Assembly: GCA_958496175.1 (NCBI GenBank)
Contig: OY292276.1
Span: forward strand, 57,797,080-57,861,079
Length of the DNA stretch: 64,000 nt
Direction: 5' to 3'
Source of the DNA: Sisyra terminalis
Taxonomy: Eukaryota > Arthropoda > Insecta > Neuroptera > Sisyridae
Part shown: one piece after another, positions 36,051 to 47,284 of the stretch
Layout of the letters: each line of letters begins with the position of its first letter
Position numbering within the stretch: position 1 is the first letter of the stretch
Notes under the pieces: generated by a model
Told to the model about the DNA's origin: nothing
Databases searched by the model: none
Seen by the model: the letters and a program-made list of their open reading frames with translations, nothing else
Translations under genes and position numbers: made by a program

Positions 36051-37448
36051 TAGAGGGAATTATTTTGAATAAAATTTACATAAGAAAGGCCCTCACCAAA
36101 TAAGATGGTCTAAAATTCCCCCATTGCAATGGGGCTAATTTTTTTTCTGAAAATACCTTACAGTATGGACAACATCTCAGCCAAGTTTCAACTCTAAAAT
36201 ATGACGCGTTTTTGTGCAAAAAATAAAAAATTTTTTTTTTCAAATTCAATTTTCTCTGAATTTGTTTAAAATACCGAAAAAAGTGCTTATGAGTTTCAAG
36301 ATATCACTAAGTAGTACTCCGAGAAAAATTCGTTCATGAATCAGATCGATCGATCATTGTTAAAAATACGATTTATTTTTTCAAAAATTTTTTTTATGCC
36401 AAAATCGTTTGGTACACCTTAGTTTTTTTTTCTACATAATCCTCTATCATCATTCTACAATATATAATTTTTTCAGATTTTAAAAAATATTAGACAATAG
36501 TTAAAAAAAGAAGTATTCTTTAAACATTTTTTTGTGCGCTAAAATCTTTTAGTACAATCACGTAATTTTTTGTACATCATCCCCTTGTCTTAGTTTACTA
36601 AATATAATTTTTTCGTATTTTTAAAAATGTAAGATAATGATTAGAATTTTTTTTAACTTAGTTTTTCAGCTCTTACGTATTTAGTTTTTTTTCTAAAGTA
36701 ATTATTCATCAACTTAGTCATCAACATTTATTTTATACATTTTCTAAGTAACATTAAAATATTTATATTTCATTTAGCAATTACTTGAGAAAAAAAACTT
36801 AGTTCTAAAGAGCTGAAAAACTGAATTTAAAAAAAAAACTTTAATTTTTCTAACAATTATCTAACATTTTTAAAAATACGAAAAAATTATATTAAGTAAA
36901 CTGAGACAAGGGGATGATGTACAAAAAATTACGTGATGGTACTAATAGATTTTAGTTCACAAAAAAATATTTAAAGAATACTTATTTTTTTTAACTATTG
37001 TCTAATATTTTTAAAAAACTGAAAAAATTATATATTGTAGAATGATGATAAAGGATTATATAGAAAAAAAACAACTAAGGTGTACCAAACGATTTTGGCA
37101 TAAAAAAATTTTTTTGAAAAAATAAATCGTATTTTTAACAATGATCGATCGATCTGATTCATGAGCGAATTTTTCTGGGAGTACTACTTAGTGATATTTT
37201 GAAACTCATAAGTACTTTTTTCGGTATTATCAAACAGTTTCAGAGAATATTGATTTTGAAAATTTTTTTTTTTTATTTTTTACACAAAAACGCGTCATAT
37301 TTTAGAGTTGAAACTTGGCTGAGATGTTGTCCATACTATAAGGTATTTTCAGAAAAAAAATTAGCCCGATTGCAATAAGGGCATTTTAGACCATCTTATC
37401 TGGCGAGGGCTTTTCTTATGTAAATTTTATTCAAAATAATTCCCTCTA
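36051..37448. mobile_element. 1.4-kb foldback element with TTAA target duplication
   Basis: TTAA stands on both sides (36047-36050 and 37449-37452). The ends TAGAGGGAATTATTTTGAAT and their inverted copy open arms of about 670 bp that pair almost throughout around a short centre near 36.75 kb. Within the arms are GGCCCTCACC, CAACATCTCAGCCAAGTTTC and the palindromic ATCGATCGATC. TTAA duplication fits piggyBac or Kolobok-type transposition, but the ends do not match a family I can name. A solo arm lies at 28.8-29.3 kb. It interrupts a mariner pseudogene. Confidence 0.9.
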
Positions 37449-37489
37449 TTAAAATGAAAATTTTCCTTAAACTGTTTATCCATTTTCCA

Positions 37490-40400
37490 TTATCAATATA
37501 AGCAACTGTTTACTTATATAAGTATACATTTATGTATAATTTTAAATTCAATAACTTAAAAACAGATGGCCTACCCAGCGCACTTCAAAATTACGTAGAA
37601 CGTAAAAGCTCTTTCCACGTGTGTACGTATATATAATTTGAAATTACTTCGACTCCAATGATTAAGTTTATGAATTTTTTAATGAAATTGATGAGTCGTT
37701 TCAATGAAAGAGTAACTACCATAAAAATTATTGCCTCCACAATATTTTCAATAAATATAGACGACAAATAACGGTGCCACGTGTAATCATTCGCCAGAAA
37801 CAAATGTGATATTTAAGGGGCAAATTGTGCAAGGAGGGTTTTTATTGAAGGGGTGTGAAGAACATTTGAAGGCCTTTAAGTGGACACTTATGAACAATAA
37901 AACTTATTTTCTTACACTCAATACAGTGTTTATTAAAAGCCAAGGGTAACGCAAAAGCTTTGGTGCATTAGTTGGGAAAAGTGGTCGTTGAAATATTGAA
38001 AAACTATTTTTAAAATTTTATGTACTTATCTTTTCAAGGATTCACGGCTTTGTAATCACAAATGGCTACAACAAAAAAAATAACCCTTTTTTATTCGTGA
38101 AAGCTCACCAAAGCTTTTTATAAACCAGAAAATTTAAATGTTTGAACAAGTGGGCTTTTTCTATTTTGTTTTTGTTGGAAACCGTGTGCAAATTTTAGAC
38201 GCCCACGAAAGGCGACTGGTGTTTTTGTTTTTAATATGGGGGAAAAAAAATGTCAATATCCAACTTATAATTAATCTCAAAATATTCAAATGAGGGATGC
38301 TCGCACGTTACGAGGGTGTTTTCTCGCCCCCTGGCATCGGGCTGTGAAGGTCAAAGGATTTTTCTGCCTATAAATGTTTTATTGGAAAACCACCTGTGCG
38401 GGATTCCCATTCGATTACACTTCCCCCCCCCTTTAAATTGGAATATCAGCCAAAAACATAAACTCATGAATTCATTATGGACTCATCCCTGTAATATTAT
38501 ATGTTTGTTGGTAATACGTAGATCTCTAATGTATGACGAACACGTTTTGTATGAACGTTGAAAATTCACACAATCATTAAAAATTTATCGTATTTCAACT
38601 GTTTTGTGTTTCGTTTGTTACTTGTTCTTCAACTGTTTTTTTTTCTCGTTCAATATGAACCAATGAGATTTTGACAATGTTCGAACCAAGACAATTGTTG
38701 GGAATCGATTGAAAACAAACGAAGGTGGTTAATAATAAATTCATATTTTTAATTAAAAAAAAATGGCATTTGTTTTTTTATGAAATGGAGCTCGGGATTT
38801 TAATTGATTCTAATATAAAACGGTTGAGAGAGTGACCGAAATGGTAATTAACGATGTGGAAAAGGGAGAGGTGTTGGCCTTCGTTGGTAATTAATTGATA
38901 GTTATTATTTTGCTTTTAAAAAATGAAAATTAAACAAAAAGATTTTTGTTTGGATGATTTCTGATGTCTCGTGCATAATGGATGTCTTTTGTTTTGTGTT
39001 GAAACTATATATAAGTGATAGATTATGGTTTATTTAAAATTCATAGATGACGTGATCTTTGATTTTATTTCCGTGTGTATAGTATCTATAGATTTTTCAG
39101 ATCATTGATCTTTGATTTTTGAGGGCCAAACGTAGACGTGTGCTTTTTTTTAAGACAATTAATTCAAACAGGATTTTTTCAACCTTGGCTCGGCTACTCT
39201 TCAGCTATTTCCGGCTTTTAATTGCAGCTTTTACAGGCGCCATTTGTCAAAATGGCGGCGTATTATTACCATAAAGCTTAAGTTGGCTTATTTCGATTGT
39301 TTTTCCGGATTTCTTTTGTTATCTAGTTGCGCAATTGCGCGGGTCGTTCTTCATAGCGTTTTGACCCATTAATTTGAATTGACTGCCTCTTCAAGGTGGT
39401 CATGAGGTTTACATTTTCACTGGTAATGTGTGAAACGTGGCCTTGAATTGCGATTTGAATACGGAAAATATCGAAACAAGGACTTTTGTTCAGTTCAAAA
39501 AAAAGAGAAAAAAACGCATACCTTGAAGTTAATTTGTGAAAAAAAAATCTGATTTAGCAGGCGTGTGTTAAATTTCTCAAAGAAAACAATCGCTGGAAAA
39601 ACAGCTGACGGTTTCGTATTTCTTCTTTTTTTTTAATTTTTCCCTATAAAATTAACACAAGGGGGCGTTTTTTGCATTTTTTTTAACAACCACTTTCACT
39701 TGATTTTTTTTCTGTGCTTGTGGTAATTAAAATCACGAAGATTTTTAATTTTTGATGATTTAATTAAATTAACAAATTTTTTTTTCCACGTGAACACTTT
39801 GTCACGCAATTTTCAGGGCGAGTCCGGCCATTTTTTCTTTCGTTCTCGATGATTTTTCTTGTTGACTGCTTTTTATGGGCAAATGTTCAAGGTTTGATTT
39901 GATTTAACAATTAGAGTAAACGACTGTAACTGTTTACTGTTTATTTTGATAATTTTCAACAATTTGACTATCAAAAAAAAAAAAAAAAAAATCGACAGAT
40001 GTCTCGTTGATTTGTCATATTACATTAAGCTTATTAAATTAACAAATCAAATTTCGCGGTCATTTACCTTGCAAGAATCTGATGAAAATCTAACATGAAA
40101 TTGGAAACAATGGGCTGTTTTCACATTTGTTAAGAACAAACACGTTTTACAGTTTTTCATTTTTTTTTCTCAGTGCATTCATTTGTTTCTTTTACCATTT
40201 GTTTTCTTTTCTATATCTACATACATATATGTAGTAGTAAGAATTTAAATGTCTTTTAAATTGGAATTGGCGTCGAACAAAATTGCATTTAGCCATTTGA
40301 GTTCAAGGACAATTTAGTGCTTGATTACGTGTGTCACGCAATTTTTTTATTTAGTCATTCAATATATCAATTGAGTAACGAAAAAAAAGAACGCGTTATG

Positions 40401-40987
40401 AATGTAAAAAGTTAAATATTCATTAATTGATTACTGCGATGATGTATTGAGTTTTAATCAAGATCGAAGTTAGCTATTCATTTGTTGGGATTTGTGTAGA
40501 GCTTCATTTGTTTTCTCCTCTGTTCAATTGAAATTGCATTGTTAAGGGTTGTAATTGGCAATTTATTTTTCCCCTTATTGAGTGTATAAAAAGGGGATTG
40601 CACAGCATGTGTATGGAAAGGGAGGGATATCTGACGATTGTATGAGTTATAATGAGAATTAAAATACATTTAAAAGAAATATTTTTTTTGGAATTTATTC
40701 AATGCAATATTTAAAATAATGTAATGAAAGTCGTTCAAATTTTTGAATTAAAAATCAGTTTCAATATAAAGATATAAATGAATAAATAAAATATACAATT
40801 ACTATTGTATTAACATAATTTTTAGGACGTTACTGTTTAGGATTGTTTATACATATTTATAGATGATATTTTTCAGCAATAATCTACTTCTATATGGTAA
40901 ATATTTTCGATAAGTAAGAAACGGGTATCTTTGTAGCGCTATAATTTGCATTTTACTGATGATTTTTGGCTAAAAATTGTATGTACA
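37490..40987. other. long repeat-poor noncoding stretch
   Basis: There is no gene, and this is the longest span between the two exons with few transposon signatures. The 38.28-38.48 and 39.18-39.48 kb parts are less AT-rich and may be regulatory. An A-run of about 19 lies at 39.97-39.99 kb. The frames present are short and unrecognisable. Confidence 0.4.
39225..39345. promoter_or_regulatory. candidate regulatory cluster with two palindromes
   Basis: CGCCATTT (39238-39245) and AAATGGCG (39250-39257) form an 8-bp inverted repeat with four bases between, giving two GCCAT cores of the kind bound by Pho/YY1 proteins. GCGCAATTGCGC (39329-39340) is a perfect 12-bp palindrome. These GC-containing motifs stand out in AT-rich DNA. 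The function is inferred only from composition and motif. Confidence 0.3.
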
Positions 40988-42297
40988 TTAGGGTGGTCTT
41001 TAATAGGCCTGTTTTTGAACTTTTTTGATTCCAGGAACTCAAATGCTTCCAAATTGACAAAAAAAAAAATCCCTGAAAATTTAAGCTCTTAATATTAACT
41101 TTAAGATAGTCTGCTTTCCAACTTAAGTTACTTATGGAAATAACGTGGGAAAAATTTATTTAGTTCTTTAGAACTCCATAGTTTAGCGACAAATAAATCG
41201 AAAGTAAACAAATTGCGTTATTTTTATAGTAAATTAAACGCTCTACAAAAAAGAGCTCTTATGATTTTTCGCTAAATCTATTGGCTTAAGAGTTATACGA
41301 GCTTAAAGATTAATTGTTATATAATTATTAATATTATCAACTATAATTATTAGGTAAATACTTAGTTTTACGAAAGATATCAAATTTCTTATGCAAAATT
41401 TGTATTTATGATTCCAAAGAAGCAAATGCATTGTCATTAGGTTCAATATTAGCTATGTAACCAACTCTACCATTTTTCCGTTGCTTAGTTAAAAAATGCG
41501 TTATATTTTCATTGACCATTAGTGCCACATTCTTAAGCCAATAGATAAGCTAATAACTCTTAAGCCAATAGATTTAGCGAAAAATCATAAGAGGTCTTTT
41601 TTGTAGAGCGTTGAATTTACAATAAACATAACGCAATTTGTTTACTTTCGATTTATTTGTCGCTGAGTTATGGAGCTCTAAAAAAAATTAAATTTTTCCC
41701 ACGTTATTTCCATAAGAAACTTAAGTTGGAAAGCGGACTTTCTTAAAGTTAATATTAAGAGCTGTAAAGAGCTATTAAGAACCTGTAAAAAATATCAAAA
41801 ATTTTTATAAAGATAAGTTATAGAAAAAAAAGTGCTCTACAAAAAATGTCCTATAAAATTTTCTCATAAAATTGATGATTGCGTTAAAAATTGAAAAACT
41901 ATTAAAATTTCTCTGTAGTTTAACTTTGACCTCTATTAACTTTTGAAGGAATAAATATATCAAAAACTTGTTTGTGACTTTTTTTGTAGATCGTTCAATT
42001 TTCTACAAGAATATATCTGTCATTCCGAAATATTGTCACCAACGTGAGCTATAAAATTCCAAAGTGCAAGAGAATATTGTTCCCATGTTATTTAAATGGA
42101 AAATCGAAATTTGTGATGCGGCACCTCTTAATATTAATATTAAGAGCTTAAACTTTCACAGAAATTTTTTGTCATTTCCAACATTTGTTTTGAATCAGTC
42201 TAATGCACATGCATTTAAATCATAAGTCATCTAACAAAACTAGAAAAAAAGGAATCAGTTGTTTGCTGCTTTCATAGAAATCTATTTCCAATTTTGG

Positions 42298-42358
<61 letters not shown>

Positions 42359-42549
42359 GCCGCTGAGATATAGAAATTTAAAAATAAAAAATCATAGTTT
42401 CCGTGTATTTTCAATGGGAAATCTTTACACGTCTTGGTCCAGAACTTAAAATTAAAATTAAGGGCTCAAACTTTCAGAGAATTTTTTTTTGGTATTTCCA
42501 ACAAAATTTCACGATGGGACCAAAAAAAGTAAAAAAAAATCACCCTAAT
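40988..42549. mobile_element. 1.56-kb composite foldback, family F related
   Basis: The outer ends are short inverted repeats (TTAGGGTGGT and ATCACCCTAA). Inside are two modules. The first is a ~210-bp inverted repeat pair (about 41082-41297 and 41551-41762) containing CTAAATCTATTGGCTTAAGA. The second is 41775-42205, a copy of the right half of the 20.2-21.3 kb foldback including its GAATCAGTCTAA end. The motif TTAAGCTCTTAATATTAA or its reverse marks nearly every junction. There is no coding region; the 70-80 codon frames come from the repeats. Confidence 0.75.
42301..42352. repeat. (AT)26 microsatellite
   Basis: This is a perfect AT-dinucleotide run of 52 bases inside the composite foldback. 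It creates a false minus strand frame of repeated YI. Confidence 0.97.
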
Positions 42550-43843
42550 TATATATAGACATTTTTTATTGATTATCAGTAAAAAAACGACGGTTGTGAT
42601 GTTTGTAAATCACCAAAATATCTAAAAATATCCTAAGGTACATATTATTTCCATTGAAACTTGTTTTTAACGATATGATATTAATACAGTGAATCATATA
42701 ATGACTCAATAAAATTTCACACATTTCAAATTCCATGCATACATATACACATAACTCGTACAGATACCTATGCCAGTACCATTCCATCTGAGTAAATTTT
42801 TATTGCTATTTTACAATGCGATTTTTCCTCAATTTTCTGATACGTGGTCGTAAATTTGCACCTTTTTTAAGATAAAGAAAATAAAACTTAAATATTTTAC
42901 TGCTATATTCATTTATAATATAGATACGACTTTATACATACTTAATACTGGTCGGATCAAATTTCTCATTTTTTCCAAAACTTATCTCAACTGATAAAAA
43001 CTGATTATTGCCCATATACCTACCTACCAACCTAAATGATATTTCTATACAATAAAACTGTTCATCAAAAAATCAATGCGTTAGTTGCTATTTGATAAGC
43101 GTTTAGTTCTAAACTCCATCAGTAACTCTCGTTGAACTCTTTTTAGCCTCTTTTGAGGAAAATCATTTGTTTTTGACGTCATTGTGTTTGTGATTGTTGC
43201 TATTGTAGCCACGTGAAACACAGGTGAGTGGGAAAATGGAGTGAAGGGAAAATGAAAAAAAAAACGTCATAAAGGTGCAATTTAAACATATAAACCAATG
43301 TGATCGATTTGTCCGGAACGAATTAATGGCATGGATTGCTAAACACATTGTACGATATAGTGCATATAGTGGCGAGAAATTATAGTTTTAGTCTTGTCTT
43401 CTTTTAATATTATCGAATTATGCATATTTTATGATTGATACTTTGGAAAGTCTTTTTGAAATATTGATGTTATTGTTTGTGGGGGTTTTGAATGTTTGCT
43501 TTATGCCAATGTGCAAACCGGAATGATAATCAATTTGAAAATGTGCCATTGGTTTTACCAATGTTGCGGTAGTTTTCTTGTGAAAAATTAATCGGTTAAC
43601 TTTTCAAGTTAAAATTGATGTTATTGGGAACACAATTGTATAAGTTTTGCTGACTTTATAGAGGTAGATTGGGAATTATTTGAATCTAAAAATCGTATGA
43701 CCTGATATAATCTAACTTTTAAATATAAATGCAATATTTATAACGAAAATGAATATATTAAAAGATTTTAGCTTTGACTTATAACGATTTTCATTTGATT
43801 CATTAACTGTTGAAGGTATAAACTCCAATAAGACAATAATTTT
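42550..43843. other. noncoding, nothing recognised
   Basis: The stretch has no gene. A single GTTGTGATGTTTGTAAATC near 42.60 kb resembles the CDVC motif seen at 17.6 and 52.8 kb. Confidence 0.35.
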
Positions 43844-44170
43844 TAGGGTTACCAATTTTAAATTATAGAAAATCCGGAGAACGTATAATTAAATCCGGAG
43901 AATTGTATCCAATAAAAAACAGTCTGAAAAATTTAGCAAGTATTTTAAATAATAACGTTCACAAGCTTTACTGCTTCATTCTATATTCGAACTATAACAA
44001 ATATAAATTTTTTTGTATATAAAATCAATTGTTATCGCTTGATTACAGTGGAAAATTTTGCTTTTTATTAACATTGAAAAATGTGGAAAATCGTTTTTGT
44101 AAACTGGAGTCTGGAGAAAACATTATTTTTCTGGAGTCTCCGGACTAAAACTGGAGAGTTGATAACCTTA
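43844..44170. mobile_element. ~325-bp hAT-like MITE
   Basis: The ends TAGGGTTACCAATTTT and, reading inward from the right, AAGGTTATCAACTCTCC are imperfect inverted repeats followed by AATCCGGAGA and GTCCGGAGAC. AATAATTTT flanks both sides (43835-43843 and 44170-44178), giving an 8-9 bp duplication. There is no coding capacity. Confidence 0.65.
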
Positions 44171-45636
44171 ATAATTTTCTTTATAAAAGATTAAATTAAT
44201 TCTAAATGTTTATCAACTCCATAAATATTTCTAGACATCCTTAAAACTAGAAATTTTATGGGGGAAATCTAAAAATTCGAATATTAAGAAGATGAATAAG
44301 AAATAAATTATTTTTTCATGTATTTAACTAAGTAACAGGTGTTCTCTTAAAAACAAAAATTTCAAAAATTTCGTCGATTACTCATTGCCACTTAGAAGCC
44401 ATTTTTTTTTGAGTCATTTTCCCAAAACAACATTTCTTTATGGGCAAAAACTAAGATACCAAATCTTTCCAAGCATCTTTTGAAGAGCGTTGGCCATGGA
44501 AAAAACAAATGACAATCGTTTGGTACCAAGTTCAAATTATAAGTTGGATAAATTAACACTTCTGCACCAAACTATGGAAACTTTTGCTGGAACATTGAAG
44601 TCATATGAGTCAATAATTGACCTGGTGGAATTCAACACTTTTTCGGTACAATTTTTGACCTCTGCTAGTCAATTGTTGTTAACAATTGGTACAAATTTGG
44701 ACAAAAGAGGTCTGAAATAAGCTTTTGACTTTTGAACAGTGACTTATGGCATACGAAATTCTTCCAGTTCCAAGATATATATAGTGAAAACTTCCTGGTC
44801 ATTTACTCTTGTTTGGCTACCATTTGGATCACCTTACCATTATTAAATCATTAAATTTTAAAAGATTTTTGTATAGGATTAATTTGTCGTTGACTACTTC
44901 CATTTTTGGTAAAAAAAAAATCCATTTCATTATGTGGGTTCAGGATTTTTAGATGGAAATATAAGCCAACAAACTTTTACGTTAACAATGGTGGCTCCCG
45001 AAAATCATGTTTTCTCGTAGTCGATTTTATGTAAATGATTTAAAATTGTTCCATGGTCATTTTTTAGTTCTTCAGCAATACTATAACAGCATTTATTTTT
45101 GCTTATTTTAAAAATTTCATCAATTTTTTGCACAACAGATCTTCCAAACCAGAATGCATCTTTGACCCTGTAATTACCTGAACCAAATAGACGAAATTAT
45201 AATTACGTTTAATTGCTTATTACTGAATCAAAACCACACACATTACTCATAATTTAAGTTCTCTTACTCATTTTTAACTTTAGTGAAGATAATTAGAAAA
45301 TTTATCGATTTTTTTTTTTTGATTATCCTTATCTTCGGTAGATTTTTTTCCACAATTGAATCTATTAATCACTCCTATAACAATAAGAAATGATAAGTAC
45401 ATAATTTTTTTTTCTAACAAACATAAATGCAATCGTTTAAAAGGAATGCAATGTTAGATTAGGAAATCATGGAAAATCTTTCGTAAAAATAATGGATTAC
45501 TTTTTCCCCAACTTATTACTTCACCAGCTATTGTAGGTTTCTTAGTCTCTAGGTCTTAACTTGAATCTCATCCAATGCATTGATAATGGAATTTAGATTT
45601 TAGACCTTTTCAAAGACCTTTAAAATAATTATTAAT
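44171..45636. other. noncoding; one unrecognised 76-codon frame
   Basis: A + strand frame at 44490-44720 (starting MAMEKTNDNRLVPSSNYKLD) has a less AT-skewed composition than most frames here. It matches no family I know, has no neighbours of coding character and no splice context. It may be chance or an unknown decayed element. Confidence 0.3.
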
Positions 45637-45708
45637 TTTTTTAAATATAATAATTAAATTGAGGGCAATAAGGACGAAGCTTCTTATGGAATTTTATTTA
45701 TTTTATCG

Positions 45709-45745
45709 CCAACGTTTCGTCAGTTATTCCTGACTTCTTTAGGGC
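45709..45745 (-). ncRNA. hammerhead ribozyme, family C (broken core)
   Basis: On the minus strand the core reads CUAAAGA (45742-45736) instead of CUGAAGA, losing the invariant G. Stem II GUCAG/CUGAC and GAAA (45718-45715) are kept. Confidence 0.82.
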
Positions 45746-46095
45746 TCAAAACTTAAAAATTACTCGACAAATAATGTCATAAAAATAAGCTGTAAAATGA
45801 CTCAACTGGTAGAACAACAGACCAATAATACAATTTGATATTGATAAATAAAAAATTGTTTAAAAAATATTATTGAAATAACACAGACACACATGTTATA
45901 ATGTTATAATGTTATACTGTGTATATAACATGTGAAATATGTGAATTATAACATGTGTGTTTGTGTTTTTTCAATAATGTTTTTTAAACAATTTTTTATT
46001 TATCAATACCAAATTGTATTATTGGTTTGTTGTTCTACTATTTGGAATTATTTTACAGCTTATTTTTATGACATTTGTGGAGTAATTTTTAAGTT

Positions 46096-46140
46096 TTGAG
46101 CCCTGAAGAAGTCAGGAATAACTGACGAAACGTTGGCAAA
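46096..46140 (+). ncRNA. hammerhead ribozyme, family C (core intact)
   Basis: CUGAAGA at 46103-46109, stem II GUCAG/CUGAC with loop GAAUAA, GAAA at 46127-46130, stem III palindrome ACGU, cleavage triplet GUU after 46134. Stem I pairs GCC (46100-46102) with GGC (46135-46137), then after an internal loop UUUU with AAAA. This is the best-paired stem I of the set. Confidence 0.87.
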
Positions 46141-46208
46141 AAAATAAATAAAATTCCATAAGAAGCTTCGTCCTTATTGCCCACAATTTAATTATTATAT
46201 TTAAAAAG

Positions 46209-47284
46209 ACAAGGATTTAAACAGCATGGATTAATTTTTTTGCTGTTTTTGTTTTTAAACTTTTGAGATGAAAAGTTATAGTTACATTACTAGCAAAAGT
46301 GACTACTTCATATATTTAAATTTTTTCTTAAGGATGTTTTGGAGATATAATCAGGGGAAAAAGTACATAAAAAGAATAATTCGTGAATAATTACGTCGTG
46401 TAACATACCATGAGACGAATAAAAAGATCAATGCCTTAAAAAAGGTATATAATATATGAAAAAATTGAAAATTTCACCAAAAGTTTTAGACAAAATAACA
46501 AGCAAGAAATAAAGAATTTTTTTAATTAACTTAGGGGTTGAATATGCCTTGATTTTAATTTAACAAATCAAAATATTATTGATTTAATGCTCATAAGTTA
46601 TTGAATGCAAATAAAATTAAATTTTGTATTTTTAATCATCGAATCTTCATAAGATTATGTCTAAAATCATAGTGTCTTTAAATTGCAATAATTTTTCAAC
46701 GACTTAGTGAATCGGTTTAAAAGTTTCACAGGAGCCTTACCATTGAATATGAAACATCCTACAAAATTTTTGTTTCTTAGCATTTTGACATTCCTCCATA
46801 ACATCCTTAAATATTAACACCGCTTTCGCTCCTTTTCCCTTTTGGAAGCCTGTAGATTTTTTTATAGAGATAAGATGACAATGGCTTCAGAATATTTATA
46901 AGAGTATATCAGCATATAGCGAACCATTGTAGCAACCTTAAATGATTAAATACTACTTTGTCCCCTTCATTAATTAGTTATAGTAAATGACATCTTTCTT
47001 GATTCTCTATTGGGAGCTGACTACTTTTGCCATGACATCTGGAGACCAAAAAAAGTACTAGTTTTCGTGTGCACTTAAATATACAACTTTATCCAGTAGT
47101 AAACTAAAATTACATTCAAAAGCAGAACAAATTTTTTGATTGAAATTATTGATATAAAATGAACTCCTTGTATAAAAAAGAGTAAAGTTTACTGTGTTAT
47201 GAATGGTTATGATAGTAAATGACATGAAAATGTAGAAATAAGTTTTCTTCCTATACCCAAGGGGTATAAACCCCAAGTAAAAAT
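46209..47284. other. noncoding, nothing recognised
   Basis: This is AT-rich spacer without coding or repeat features that I can support. Confidence 0.4.

Larger units (their letters stand above)
45637..46208 (+). mobile_element. Penelope-like/retrozyme-like unit, family C (foldback)
   Basis: Two arms of about 260 bp are inverted around a short AT-rich centre with TTATAATGTTATAATG. The outer edges are TTTAAATATAATAATTAAAT on the left and its complement on the right, then CAATAAGGACGAAGC. Each arm carries a hammerhead motif facing the outer end; the right one (+ strand) is intact and the left one (- strand) is broken. I see no protein and no clear target duplication. Confidence 0.78.

Noticed and set aside
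42220..42414. 64-codon minus strand frame with a YI repeat
   Set aside because: It is produced by the (AT)26 microsatellite.
45637..46208. Family C unit as a plain hAT or mariner MITE
   Set aside because: No 8-bp or TA duplication and no matching termini; the ribozyme core fits Penelope-like elements better.
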